This document shows positions 1 through 14,264 of a stretch of DNA of 64,000 bases, piece after piece; the first letter of the stretch is position 1; each line of letters begins with the position of its first letter. Under the pieces are notes generated by a model that saw only the letters and a list, made by a program, of their open reading frames with translations, ran no database searches and was not told where the DNA came from. Source of the stretch: Taudactylus pleione (lineage: Eukaryota; Chordata; Amphibia; Anura; Myobatrachidae); the NCBI GenBank assembly GCA_031769625.1, contig JAUIMM010000577.1, positions 372,001 through 436,000 of the forward strand. Direction: 5' to 3'. A program made the position numbers and the translations under genes.

Positions 1-389
1 CACTACCCCTAACTCTGCTCCTGCTCCCCGCACACACTACACTACCCCTATCCATGCTACTGCTCCCCACACACTACACTACCCCTAACCCTCTTCCCAC
101 TCCCCGCACACACTACACTACCCCTAACCATGCTACTGCTCCCCACACACTACACTACCCCTAACCCTGCTCCCCCTCCTCGCACACCCTGCACTACCCC
201 TAATGCTGATGGTGCTCCCCACACACTACACTACCCCTAACCCTCCTCCCACTCCCCGCACACACTACACTACCCCTAACCATGCTACTGCTCCCCACAC
301 ACACTACACTACCCCTAACCATGCTCCTGCTCCCCGCACACACTACACTACTCCTAACCCTGCTCCCACTCCCAGCACACACTACACTA

Positions 390-426
390 CCCCTAACCAT
401 GCTACTGCTCCCCACACACTACACTA
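390..426 (+). repeat. Representative 37-bp variant unit
   Basis: This unit runs from CCCCTAACCATG to the next CCCC and is 37 bp, because GC is missing from the CCCCGCACAC segment (CCCCACACAC here). The same form occurs very many times up to 49.75 kb. It supplies the ATG with which many spurious open frames start. It also removes two of the four C-tracts of the canonical unit (ACCATG and CTACTGCT), so it cannot form the quadruplex seen at 661-684. Confidence 0.9.
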
Positions 427-660
427 CCCCTAACCCTCCTCCCACTCCCCGCACACACTACACTACCCCTAACCCGGCTCCCACTCCCAGCACACACTAC
501 ACTACCCCTAACTCTGCTCCTGGTCCCCACACACACTACACTACCCCTAACTCTGCTATCACTCCCCGCACACACTTCACTACCCCTAACTCTGCTCCAA
601 CTCCCCGCACACACTACACTACCCCTAACTCTGCTCCTGGTCCCCACACACACAACACTA

Positions 661-684
661 CCCCTAACCCTGCTCCCACTCCCC
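661..684 (-). other. Representative G-quadruplex motif (one per canonical unit)
   Basis: On the minus strand this 24-bp stretch reads as four guanine runs, G4-AGT-G3-AGCA-G3-TTA-G4. It meets the usual rule of four runs of at least three G with loops of 1-7 nt. The + strand gives the complementary C-tracts and could form an i-motif. The same motif recurs wherever AACCCTGCTCCCACTCCCC is intact. Folding is inferred from the pattern and has not been measured. Confidence 0.8.
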
Positions 685-3450
685 GCACACACTACACTAC
701 CCCTAACTCTGCTCCTGGTCCCCACACACACTACACTACCCCTAACCCTTCTCCCACTCCCCCCACACACTACACTACCCCTAACTCTGCTCCCACTCCC
801 CGCACACACTACACTACCCCTAACCCTGCTCCCGCTCTCCGCACACACTACTCTACCCATAACCCTGCTGCCGCTCCCCGCTACATTACACTACCCTTAA
901 CCCAGCTCCCTCTCCCCGCACACACTACACTACCCCTAACTCTGCTCCTGCTCCCCGCACACACTACACTACCCCTTACTCTGCTCATGCTCCCCGCACA
1001 CACTACACTACCCCTAACTCTGCTCTTGCTCCAAACACACACTACACTACCCCTAACTCTGCTCCTGCTCCACACACACATTACACTACCCCTAACCCTG
1101 CTGCCACTCGCCGTACACACTACACTACCCCTAACCCTGCTGCCGCTCCCCGCACACACTACTCTACCCCTTACCCTGCTCCCACAACCCACACACTACA
1201 CTACCCCTAACCCTGTTGCCACTCCACGTACACACTACACTCCCCAAGCCCTGCTGCCACTCCCCGCACACCCTGCACTACCCCTAATGCTGATGCTGCT
1301 TCCCACATGCCTGACATTACCTCTAACCCTGCTCCCACTCCCCATACACACTTCCCTACCGCTAACCATGCTCCTGCGCCCCGCACACAATACACTACCC
1401 CTAATCCTGCTGTCGCTCCCCGCACACACTTCACTAACCCTAACCCTGATCCCTCTCCCCGCACACACTTCATTACCCCTAACCTTGATCCCACTCTCCA
1501 CAAAAACTACACTACCCCTAACACTGTAGCCGTTCCCCGCACACACTACATTACCCCTAACCCTGCTCCCACTCCCCATACACACTACCCTACCCCTAAC
1601 CATGCTCCTGCTCCCCGCACACAATACACTACCCCTAATCCTGCTGTCGCTCCCCGCACACACTTCACTAACCCTAACCCTGATCACTCTCCCCGCACAC
1701 ACTACATTACCCCTACCCTTGATCCCACTCCCCGCAAACCCTACACTACCCCTAACCCTCCTCCCACTCCCCGCACGCACTACACTACCCCTAACCATGC
1801 TACTGCTCCCCACACACTACACTACCCCTAAACCTGCTCCCACTCCCCTCACACACTACACTACCCCTAACCATGCCACTGCTCCCCAAACAGTACACTA
1901 CCCCTAAACCTGCCCCCACTCCCCTCACACACTACACTACCCCTAACTATGCTACTGCTCCCCAAACACTACACTACCCCTAAACGTGCTCCCACTCCCC
2001 TCACACACTACCCTACCCCTAACCCTGCTCCCACTCCACTCACACACTACACTACCCCTAACCCTGCTACTGCTCCCTGCACACACTACACTACTCCTAA
2101 CCCTGCTCCCGCTCCCCGCACACACTACACTACCCCTAACTCTGCTCCTGCTCCCCACACACACTACACTACCCCTAATCCTACTCCCACCCCCCGCACA
2201 CTCTACACTACCCCTAACCCTGCTCCCACTCCCCTCACACACTATACTACCCCTAACCATGCTACTGCTCCCTGCACACACTACACTACCCCTAACCATG
2301 CTACTGCTCCCTGCACACAGTACCCCTAACCATGCTACTGCTCCCCACACACTACACTAACCCTTACCCTGCTCCTACTCCCAGTACACACTTCACTACC
2401 CCTAACCCTGCTCCCACTCCACTCACACACTACACTACCCCTAACCATGCTACAGCTCCCCACACACTACACTACCCCTAACCTTGCTCCCACTCCCCGC
2501 ACACACTACACTACCCCTAACTCTGCTCCCCGCACACACTACACTACCCCTAACTCTGCTCCTGGTCCCCACACACACTACACTACCGCCATCCTTCCAC
2601 TCCCCACACACACTACACTACCCCTAACTCTGCTCCCACTCCCCGCACACACTACACTACCCCTAACCCTGCTCCAGCTCCCCGCTACACTACACTACCC
2701 CTAACCCAACTCCCTCTCCCCGAACACACTACACTACCCCTAACTCTGCTCCTGCTCCCTGCACACACTACACTACCCCTAACTCTGCACTGGTCCTCAC
2801 ACGCACTACACTACCCCTAACCCTGCTGCCGCTCCCCGCACACTCTACACTACCCCTAACTCTGCTCCTGCTCCACACACACACTACACTACCCCTAACC
2901 CTGCTGCCACTCCCCGTACACACTACAATACCCCTAACCCTGCTGCCACTCCCCGCACACACTACACTACCCCTAGCCCTGCTGCCTCTCCCCGTACACA
3001 CTACACTACCCCTAACCCTGCTGCCACTGCCCGCACACCCTGCACTACCCCTAATGCTGATCTGCTTCCCACATGCACTACATTACCCCTAACCCTGCTC
3101 CCACTCCCCATACACACTACCCTACCCCTAACCATGCTCCTGCTCCCCGCACACACTTCACTAACCCTAACCCAGATCCCTCTACACGCACACACTACAT
3201 TACCCCTAAACTTGATCCCACTCCCTGAAAACACTACACTACCCCTAACACTTTCGCCATTCCCCGCACACACTACACTACCCCTAACCCTGCTCCCACT
3301 CCCCTCACACACTACCCCTAACCATGCTACTGCTCCCCACACACTACACTACCCCTAACCCTGCTCCCACTCCCAGCACACACTACACTACCCCTATCCC
3401 TGCTCCCACTCCCCTCACACACTACACTACCCCTAACCATGCTACTGCTC

Positions 3451-4299
3451 CCCACACACTACACTACCCCTAACCCTCCTCCCACTCCCCGCACACACTA
3501 CACTACCCCTAACCATGCTACTGCTCCCCACACACTACACTACCCCAAACCCTGCTCCTGCTCCCCGCACACACTACACTACCCCTATCTCTGCTCCTGG
3601 TCCCCACACAAACTACACTACCCCTAACTCTGCTCCCACTCCCCGCACACACTACACTACCCGTAACCCTGCTCCCGCTCCCCGCACACACTACACTACC
3701 CATAACCCTGCTGCCGCTCCCCGCTACACTACAGTACCCCTAACTCTGCTCTTGCTCCCCACATACACTACACTACCCCTAACCCTGCTGCCACTCCCCG
3801 TACACACTACACTACCCCTAACCCTGCTCCTGCTCCCCGCACACACTACACTACCCCTAACTCTGCTCCTGCTCCACACACACTACACTACCCCTAACCC
3901 TGCTGCCACTCCCCGTACACACTTCACTACCACTAACCCTGCTGCCGCTCCCCGCACACACTACACTACCCCTAACCCTGCTGCCACTCCACGTACACAC
4001 TACACTCCCCTAGCCCTGCTGCCACTCCCCGCACACCCTGCACTTACCCCTAATGCTGATGCTGCTTCCCACATGCCTGACATTACCTCTAACCCTGCTC
4101 CCAATCCCCATACACACTACCCTACCGCTAACCATGCTCCTGCGCCCCGCACACAATACACTACCCCTATTCCTGCTGTCGCTCCCCGCACACACTTCAC
4201 TAACCCAACCCTGATCCCTCTCCCCGCACACACTACATTACCCCTAACCTTGATCCCACTCTCCGCAAACACTACACTATCCCTAACACTGTTGCCGTT
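3451..4299 (+). repeat. Satellite segment between block A copy 1 and block B copy 1
   Basis: This stretch consists of 39-bp and 37-bp units only. It includes a partial echo of block A (AATGCTGATGCTGCTTCCC near 4,050 followed by CATGCCTGACATTACC), so it looks like a truncated, rearranged block A derivative. A lone 1-bp deletion, CACTAACCCAACCCTG at about 4,198-4,213, distinguishes it from other copies. No gene or unique sequence is present. Confidence 0.7.
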
Positions 4300-6943
4300 C
4301 CCCGCACACACTACACTACCCCTAACCCTCCTCCCACTCCCTGCACACACTACACTACCCCTAACCCTGCTCCCACTCCACTCACACACTACACTACCCC
4401 TAGCCCTGCTCCCACTCCCCGCACACACTACACTACCCATAACTCTGCTACTGCTCCCCACACACTACACTACCCCTAACCCTCTTCCCATTCCCCGCAC
4501 ACACTACACTACCCCTAACCATGCTACTGCTCCCCACACACTACACTACCCCTAACCCTTCTCCCACTCCCCGCACACACTACACTACTCCTAACTCTGC
4601 TCCTGCTCCCCGAACACACTACACTACCCCTAACTCTGCTCCTGGTCCCCACACACACTAAACTACCCCTAACTCTGCTCCCACTCCCCGCACACACTAC
4701 ACTACCCCTAACCCACCTCCCTCTCCCCGCACACACTACACTACCCCTAACTCTGCTCCTGTTCCCCGCACACACTACACTACCCATAACTCTGCTCCTG
4801 GTCCCCACACACACTACACTACCCCTAACCCTGCTGCCACTCCCCGCACACACTACACTACCCCTAACCCTGTTGCCAATCCCCGCACACCCTGCACTAC
4901 CCGTAATGCTGATGCTGCTTCCCACATGCTCTACATTACCCCTAACCCTGCTCCCACTCCCCATACACACTACTCTACCCCTAACCATGCTCCTGCTCCC
5001 CTCACACAATACACTACCCCTATCCCTGATCCCACTCCCCGCACACACTACACTAACCCTAACCCTGATCACTCTCCCCGCACACACTACATTACCCCTA
5101 ACCTTGATCCCACTCCCCGCAAGCACTACACTACCCCTAACCCTCCTCCCACTCCCCGCACACACTACACTACCCCTAACCATGCTACTGCTCCCCACAC
5201 ACAACACTACCCCAAAACCTGCTCCCACTCCCCTCACACACTACACTACCCCTAACCCTGCTCCCACTCCACTCAAACACTACACTACCCCTAACCCTGC
5301 TACTGCTCCCTGCACACACTACACTACTCCTAACCATGCTATTGCTCCCCACACACTACACTACCCCTAACCCTGCTCCTGCTCCCCTCACACAATACAC
5401 TACCCCTAACTCTGCTCCTGCTCCCCACACACACTACACTACCCCTAATCCTACTCCCACCCCCCGTACAGACTACACTACCCCTAACCCTGTTCCCACT
5501 CCCCTCACACACTATACTACCCCTAACCATGCTATTGCTCCCTGCACACACTACACTACCCCTAACCATGCTACTGCTCCCTGTACACACTACACTACCC
5601 CTAACCATGCTACTGCTCCCCACACACTACACTAACCCTAAGCCTGCTCCCACTCCCAGTACACACTACACTACCCCTAACCCTGCTCCCACTCCACTCA
5701 CACACTACACTACCCCTAACCATGCTACTGCTCCCCACACACACTACACTACCCCTAACCCTCCTCCCACTACCCGCACACACTACACTACCCCTATCCA
5801 TGCTACTGCTCCCCACACACTACACTACCCCTAACCTTGCTCCCACTCCCCGCACACACTACACTACCCCTAACTCTGCTCCTGCTCCCCGCACACACTA
5901 TACTACCCCTAACTCTGCTCCTGGTCCCCACACACACTACACTACCGCTAACCTTCCACTCCCCACACACACTACACTACCAATAAATCTGCTCCCACTC
6001 CCTGCACACATTACACTACCCCTAACCCTGCTCCCGCTCCCCGTACACACTACACTACCCCTAACTCTTCTCCCACTCCCCGCACACACTACACTACCCC
6101 TAACCCTGCTCCCTCTCCCCGCACACACTACACTACCCCTAACTCTGCACTGGTCCCCACACGCACTACACTACCCCTAAGCCTGCTGCCGCTCCCCGCA
6201 CACTCTACACTACCCCTAACTCTGCTCCTGCTCCACACACACACTACACACACTACCCCTAACCCTGCTTCCATTCCCCGTACACACTACACTACCCCTA
6301 ACCCTGCTTCCGCTCCATGCGCACATTACACTACCCCTAACTCTGCTCCTGGTCCCCACACACACTACACTACCGCTAACCTTCCACGCCCCACCCACAC
6401 TACACTACCCCTAACTCTGCTCCCACTCCCCGCACACACTACACTACCCCTAACCCTGCTCCCGCTCCCCGCACACACTACACTACCCATAACCCTGCTG
6501 CCGCTTCCCGCTACACTACACTACCCCTAACCCAGCTCCCCCTCCCCGCGCACACTACACTACCCCTAACTCTGCTCCTGCTCCCCGCACACACTACACT
6601 ACCCCTAAGTCTGCACTGGTCCCCACACGCACTACACTACCCCTAAGCCTGCTGCCGTTACCTGCACACTCTACACTACCCCTAACTCTGCTCCTGCTCC
6701 ACACACACACTACACTACCCCTAACCCTGCTTCCACTCCCCGTACACACTACACTACCCCAAACCCTGCACTTCTCCCCGCACACTCTACACTACCCCTA
6801 ACTCTGCTCCTGCTCCACACACAATACATTATCCCTAACCTTGATCCCAATCCCCGCAAACACTACACTACCCCTAACCCACCTCCCACTCCCCGCACAC
6901 ACTACACTACCCCTAACCCTGCTACCGCTTCCTGCACACACTA

Positions 6944-9900
6944 CACTACCCCTAACTCTGCTCTTGCTCCCCGCACACACTACACTACCCCTATCCATGC
7001 TACTGCTCCCCACACACTACACTACCCCTAACCCTCTTCCCACTCCCCGCACACACTACACTACCCCTAACCATGCTACTGCTCCCCACACACTACACTA
7101 CCCCTAACCCTGCTCCCCCTCCTCGCACACCCTACACTACCCCTAATGCTGATGGTGCTCCCCACACACTACACTACCCCTAACCCTCCTCCCACTCCCC
7201 GCACACACTACACTACCCCTAACCATGCTACTGCTCCCCACACACACTACACTACCCCTAACCATGCTCCTGCTCCCCGCACACACTACACTACTCCTAA
7301 CCCTGCTCCCACTCCCAGCACACACTACACTACCCCTAACCATGCTACTGCTCCCCACACACTACACTACCCCTAACCCTCCTCCCACTCCCCGCACACA
7401 CTACACTACCCCTAACCCGGCTCCCACTCCCAGCACACACTACACTACCCCTAACTCTGCTCCTGGTCCCCACACACATTACACTACCCCTAACTCTGCT
7501 ATCACTCCCCGCACACACTTCACTACCCCTAACTCTGCTCCAACTCCCCGCACACACTACACTACCCCTAACTCTGCTCCTGGTCCCCACACACACAACA
7601 CTACCCCTAACCCTGCTCCCATTCCCGCACACACTACACTACCCCTAACTCTGCTCCTGGTCCCCACACACACTACACTACCACTAACCCTTCTCCCACT
7701 CCCCCCACACACTACTCTACCCATAACCCTGCTGCCGCTCCCCGCTACATTACACTACCCTTAACCCAGCTCCCTCTCCCCGCACACACTACACTACCCC
7801 TAACTCTGCTCCTGCTCCCCGCACACACTACACTACCCATTACTCTGCTCATGCTCCCCGCACACACTACACTACCCCTAACTCTGCTCCTGCTCCAAAC
7901 ACACACTACACTACCCCTAACTCTGCTCCTGCTCCACACACACATTACACTACCCCTAACCCTGCTGCCACTCGCCGTACACACTACACTACCCCTAACC
8001 CTGCTGCCGCTCCCCGCACACACTACTCTACCCCTTACCCTGCTCCCACAACCCACACACTACACTACCCCTAACCCTGTTGCCACTCCACGTACACACT
8101 ACACTCCCCTAGCCCTGCTGCCACTCCCCGCACACCCTGCACTACCCCTAATGCTGATGCTGCTTCCCACATGCCTGACATTACCTCTAACCCTGCTCCC
8201 ACTCCCCATACACACTTCCCTACCGCTAACCATGCTCCTGCGCCCCGCACACAATACACTACCCCTAATCCTGCTTTCGCTCCCCGCACACACTTCACTA
8301 ACCCTAACCCTGATCCCTCTCCCCGCACACACTTCATTACCCCTAACCTTGATCCCACTCTCCACAAAAACTACACTACCCCTAACACTGTTGCCGTTCC
8401 CCGCACACACTACATTACCCCTAACCCTGCTCCCACTCCCCATACACACTACCCTACCCCTAACCATGCTCTTGCTCCCCGCACACAATACACTACCCCT
8501 AATCCTGCTGTCGCTCCCCGCACACACTTCACTAACCCTAACCCTGATCACTCTCCCCGCACACACTACATTACCCCTACCCTTGATCCCACTCCCCGCA
8601 AACCCTACACTACCCCTAACCCTCCTCCCACTCCCCGCACGCACTACACTACCCCTAACCATGCTACTGCTCCCCACACACTACACTACCCCTAAACCTG
8701 CTCCCACTCCCCTCACACACTACACTACCCCTAACCATGCCACTGCTCCCCAAACAGTACACTACCCCTAAACCTGCTCCCACTCCCCTCACACACTACA
8801 CTACCCCTAACCATGCTACTGCTCCCCAAACACTACACTACCCCTAAACGTGCTCCCACTCCCCTCACACACTACCCTACCCCTAACCCTGCTCCCACTC
8901 CACTCACACACTACACTACCCCTAACCCTGCTCCTGCTCCCTGCACACACTACACTACTCCTAACCCTGCTCCCGCTCCCCGCACACACTACACTACCCC
9001 TAACTCTGCTCCTGCTCCCCACACACACTACACTACCCCTAATCCTACTCCCAATCCCCTCACACACTACACTACCCCTAACCCTGCTCCCACTCCCCTC
9101 ACACACTATACTACCACTAACCATGCTACTGCTCCCTGCACATACTACACTATCCCTAACCATGCTACTGCTCCCTGCACACACTACACTACCCCTAACC
9201 ATGCTACTGCTCCCTGCACACACTACACTACCCCTAACCATGCTACTGCTCCCCACACACTACTCTAACCCTTACCCTGCTCCTACTCCCAGTACACACT
9301 TCACTACCCCTAACCCTGCTCCCACTCCACTCACACACTACACTACCCCTAACCATGCTACTGCTCCCCACACACACAACACTACCCCTAACTCTGCTCC
9401 TGGTCCCCACACACACTACACTACCGCTAACCTTCCACTCCCCACACACACTACACTACCCCTAACTCTGCTCCCACTCCCCGCACACACTACACTACCC
9501 CTAACCCTGCTCCAGCTCCCCGCTACACTACACTACCCCTAACCCAACTCCCTCTCCCCGCACACACTACACTACCCCTAACTCTGCTCCTGCTCCCTGC
9601 ACACACTACACTACCCCTAACTCTGCACTGGTCCTCACACGCACTACACTACCCCTAACCCTGCTGCCGCTCCCCGCACACTCTACACTACCCCTAACTC
9701 TGCTCCTGCTCCACACACACACTACACTACCCCTAACCCTGCTGCCACTCCCCGTACACACTACAATACCCCTAACCCTGCTGCCACTCCCCGCACACAC
9801 TACACTACCCCTAGCCCTGCTGCCTCTCCCCGTACACACTACACTACCCCTAACCCTGCTGCCACTGCCCGCACACCCTGCACTTCCCCTAATGCTGATG

Positions 9901-10280
9901 CTGCTTCCCACATGCACTACATTACCCCTAACCCTGCTCCCACTCCCCATACACACTACCCTACCCCTAACCATGCTCCTGCTCCCCGCACACACTTCAC
10001 TAACCCTAACCCAGATCCCTCTACACGCACACACTACATTACCCCTAAACTTGATCCCACTCCCTGAAAACACTACACTACCCCTAACTCTTTCGCCATT
10101 CCCCGCACACACTACACTACCCCTAACCCTGCTCCCACTCCCCTCACACACTACCCCTAACCATGCTACTGCTCCCCACACACTACACTACCCCTAACCC
10201 TGCTCCCACTCCCAGCACACACTACACTACCCCTAACCCTGCTCCCAGTCCCCTCACACACTACACTACCCCTAACCATG
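6944..10280 (+). repeat. Block A copy 2
   Basis: This is homologous to bases 1-3,450. It differs by loss of two complete units plus one C near 7,615-7,690 (79 bp in total), by extra ATGCTACTGCTCCCTGC units near 9,120-9,240, and by scattered substitutions. It shares the 79-bp loss with copy 3 but not with copies 1 and 4. That fits copy 3 having arisen from copy 2 through duplication of block B. Confidence 0.85.
9860..10090 (+). repeat. Representative divergent landmark cassette (about six units)
   Basis: This run of atypical units has a fixed order: CTAATGCTGATGCTGCTTCC, CACATGCACTACATTACC, CCCCATACACACTACCC, CACTTCACTAACCCTAACCC, GATCCCTCTACACGC, and CCTGAAAACACTACAC. The AATGC(T/A)GATGCTGCTTCC marker recurs about 39 times at irregular spacing. 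Approximate positions in kb are 1.29, 3.05, 4.05, 4.90, 8.15, 9.89, 11.36, 12.91, 13.41, 14.04, 16.81, 18.24, 19.87, 23.11, 24.85, 26.32, 26.94, 28.49, 29.00, 29.62, 32.40, 35.10, 37.80, 39.92, 41.85, 43.77, 44.66, 46.33, 48.09, 48.75, 49.18, 50.37, 53.24, 53.40, 53.72, 56.97, 59.83, 59.99 and 60.30. It is the best ruler of higher-order structure. Later units of the cassette are often missing or altered. Confidence 0.8.
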
Positions 10281-10910
10281 CTATTGCTCCCCGCACACTA
10301 CACTTCGCCTAACCCTCCTCCCACTCCCCGCACACACTACACTACCCCTAAGCATGCTACTGCTCCCCACACACTACACTACCCCTAACCCTGCTCCCAC
10401 TCCCCGCACACACTACACTACCCCTAACTCTGCTCCTGCTCCCCGCACACACTACACTACCCCTATCTCTGCTCCTGGTCCCCACACACACTACACTACC
10501 CCTAATCCTACTCCCACCCCCCGCACACACTACACTACCCCTAACCCTGCTCCCACTCTCCTCACACACTATACTACCCCTAACCATGCTACTGCTCCCT
10601 GCACACACTACACTACCCCTAACCATGCTACTGCTCCCCACACACTACACTAACCCTAACCCTGCTCCCACTCCCAGTACACACTACACTACAGCTAACC
10701 CTGCTCCCACTCCACTCACACACTACACTACCCCTAACCATGCTACTGCTCCCCACACACACTACACTACCCCTAACCCTCCTCCCACTCCCCGCACACA
10801 CTACACTACCCCTAACCATGCTACTGCTCCCCACACACTACACTACCCCTAAACTTGCTCCCACTCCCCTCACACACTACACTACCCCTAACTCTGCTCC
10901 TGCTCCCCCC

Positions 10911-10932
10911 ACACACTACACTACTACACTAC
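10911..10932 (+). repeat. Micro-expansion of the CACTACACTAC segment
   Basis: Here the segment reads CACTACACTACTACACTACC instead of CACACTACACTACC, an internal small duplication. It is shared at about 15,636-15,653, 25,873-25,893, 31,214-31,234 and 37,277-37,298, always followed by CCCTAAGTCTGCT. It is thus a stable marker of one domain I module. Confidence 0.8.
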
Positions 10933-12639
10933 CCCTAAGTCTGCTCCTGGTCCCCACACACACTGCACTACCGCTAACCTTCCACTCCTCACACACACTA
11001 CACTACCCCAAACTCTGCTCCCACTCCCCGCACACACTACACTACCCCTAACCATGCTACTGCTCCCCACACACTACACTAACCCTAACCCTGCTCCCAC
11101 TCCCCGCACACACTACACTACCCCTAACCATGCTACTGCTCCCCACACACACTACACTACCCCTAACCCTCCTCCCACTCCCCGCACACACTACACTTCC
11201 CCTAACCCTGCTGCCACTCCCCGTACACACTACACTACCCCTAACCCTGCTGCCACTCCCCGCACACACTACACTACCCCTAGCCCTGCTGCCTCTCCCC
11301 GTACACACTACACTACCCCTAACCCTGCTGCCACTCCCCGCACACCCTGCACTACCCCTAATGCAGATGCTGCTTCCCACATGCACTACATTACCCCTAA
11401 CCATTCTCCCACTCCCCATACACACTACCCTACCCCTAACCATGCTCCTGCTCCCCGCACACACTTCACTAACCCTAACCCTGATCCCTCTACACGCACA
11501 CACTACATTACCCTTAATCTTGATCCCACTCCCTGAAAACACTACACTACCCCTAACCATGCTACTGCTCCCCACACACTACACTACCCCTAACCCTGCT
11601 CCCACTCCCCTCACACACTATACTACCCCTAACCATGCTACTGCTCCCTGCACACACTACAATACCCCTAACCCTCCTCCCACTCCCCGCACACACTACA
11701 CTACCCCTAACCCTGCTCCCACTCCCAGTACACACTACACTAACCCTAACCCTGCTCCCACTCCCAGTACACACTACACTACCGCTAACCCTGCTCCCAC
11801 TCCACTCACACACTACACTACCCCTAACCATGCTACTGCTCCCCACACACACTACACTACCCCTAACCCTCCTCCCACTCCCCGCACACACTACACTACC
11901 CCTAACCATGCTACTGCTCCCCACACACTACACTACTCCTAACCTTGCTCCCACTCCCCGCACACACTACACTACCCCTAACTCTGCTCCTGCTCCCCGC
12001 ACACACTACACTACCCCTAACTCTTCTCCCACTCCCCGCACACACTACACTACCCCTAACCCTGCTCCCTCTCCCTGCACACACTACACTACCCCTAATC
12101 CTCCTCCCACTCCCCGCACACACTACACTACCCCTAACCATGCTACTGCTCCCCACACACTACACTACTCCTAACCTTGCTCCCACTCCCCGCACACACT
12201 ACACTACCCCTAACTCTGCTCCTTCTCCCCGCACACACTACACTACCCCTAACTCTTCTCCCACTCCCCGCACACACTACACTACCCCTAACTCTGCTCC
12301 CTCTCCCCACACGCATTACACTACCCCTAAGCCTGCTGCCGCTCCCCGCACACTCTACACTACCCCTAACTCTGCTCCTGCTCCACACACACACTACACT
12401 ACCCCTAACCCTGCTTCCATTCCCCGTACACACTACACTACCCCTAACCCTGCTTCCGCTCCATGCGCACATTACACTACCCCTAACTCTGCTCCTGGTC
12501 CCCACACACACTACACTACCGCTAACCTTCCACTCCCCACACACACTACACTACCCCTAACTCTGCTCCCACTCCCCGCTACACTACACTACCCCTAACC
12601 CAGCTCCCTCTCCCCGCACACACTACACTACCCCTAACT

Positions 12640-13690
12640 CTGCTCCTGCTCCCCGCTCACACTACACTACCCCTAACTCTGCACTGGTCCCCACACGCAC
12701 TACACTACCCCTAACCCTGCTGCCGCTCCCCGCACACTCTACACTACCCCTAACTCTGCTCCTGCTCCACGTACACACTACACTACCCCTAACCCTGCTG
12801 CCACTCCCCGCACACACTACACTACCCCTAGCCCTGCTGCCTCTCCCCGTACACACTACACTACCCCTAACCCTGCTGCCACTCCCCGCACACCCTGCTC
12901 TACCCCTAATGCAGATGCTGCTTCCCACATGCACTACATTACCCCTAACCATTCTCCCACTCCCCATACACACTACCCTACCCCTAACCATGCTCCTGCT
13001 CCCCGCACACACTTCACTAACCCTAACCCTGATCCCTCTACACGCACACACTACATTACCCTTAATCTTGATCCCACTCCCAGAAAACACTACACTACCC
13101 CTAACACTGCTCCCACTCCCCGCACACACTACACTACCCCTAACCCTGCTCCAGCTCCCCGCTACACTACACTACCCCTAACCCAACTCCCTCTCCCCGC
13201 ACACACTACACTACCCCTAACTCTGCTCCTGCTCCCTGCACACTCTACACTACCCCTAACTCTGCTCCTGCTCCACGTACACACTACACTACCCCTAACC
13301 CTGCTGCCACTCCCCGCACACACTACACTACCCCTAGCCCTGCTGCCTCTCCCCGTACACACTACACTACCCCTAACCCTGCTGCCACTCCCCGCACACT
13401 CTGCTCTACCCCTAATGCAGATGCTGCTTCCCACATGCACTACATTACCCCTAACCATTCTCCCACTCCCCATACACACTACCCTACCCCTAACCATGCT
13501 CCTGCTCCCCGCACACACTTCACTAACCCTAACCCTGATCCCTCTACACGCACACACTACATTACCCTTAATCTTGATCCCACTCCCAGAAAACACTACA
13601 CTACCCCTAACACTGCTCCCACTCCCCGCACACACTACACTACCCCTAACCCTGCTCCAGCTCCCCGCTACACTACACTACCCCTAACCC
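12640..13690 (+). repeat. Local tandem duplication of about 506 bp
   Basis: The stretch containing CTAATGCAGATGCTGCTTCC at about 12,903 is repeated 506 bp later at about 13,409, with flanking units in the same order, including CACTCCCAGAAAACACTAC at about 13,075 and 13,581. A small difference (CCCTGCTCTACC against TCTGCTCTACC) separates the copies. The same pair is seen in block B copy 2 at about 28.2-29.3 kb. Confidence 0.75.
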
Positions 13691-14264
13691 AACTCCCTCT
13701 CCCCGCACACACTACACTACCCCTAACTCTGCTCCTGCTCCCTGCACACACTACACTACCCCTAACTCTGCACTGGTCCTCACACGCACTACACTACCCC
13801 TAACCCTGCTGCTGCTCCCCGCACACTCTACACTACCCCTAACTCTGCTCCTGCTCCACACACACACTACACTACCCCTAACCCTGCTGCCACTCCCCGT
13901 ACACACTACAATACCCCTAACCCTGCTGCCACTCCCCGCACACACTACACTACCCCTAGCCCTGCTGCCTCTCCCCGTACACACTACACTACCCCTAACC
14001 CTGCTGCCACTGCCCGCACACCCTGCACTTCCCCTAATGCTGATGCTGCTTCCCACATGCACTACATTACCCCTAACCCTGCTCCCACTCCCCATACACA
14101 CTACCCTACCCCTAACCATGCTCCTGCTCCCCGCACACACTTCACTAACCCTAACCCAGATCCCTCTACACGCACACACTACACTACCCCTAACCCTGCT
14201 CCCACACCCCTCACACACTACCCCTAACCATGCTACTGCTCCCCACACACTACACTACCCCTAA

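Larger units (their letters stand above)
1..3450 (+). repeat. Block A copy 1
   Basis: Bases 1 onward match 6,944 onward at a constant offset of 6,943, later dropping to 6,864 and about 6,839 through internal indels. Matching stops near 3,440. The block carries private markers: CTAATGCTGATGGTGCTCC near 203, TCCACAAAAACTACAC near 1,500, and CCAAACAGTACAC near 1,887. Compared with copies 2 and 3, this copy retains two extra units around 700-840. The left edge lies outside the window. Confidence 0.85.

Noticed and set aside
1286..1320. AATGCTGATGCTGCTTCCCA as part of a coding exon or a CENP-B box
   Set aside because: It is one 39-bp unit variant repeated through the array. It does not match the CENP-B box pattern and has no splice or coding context.
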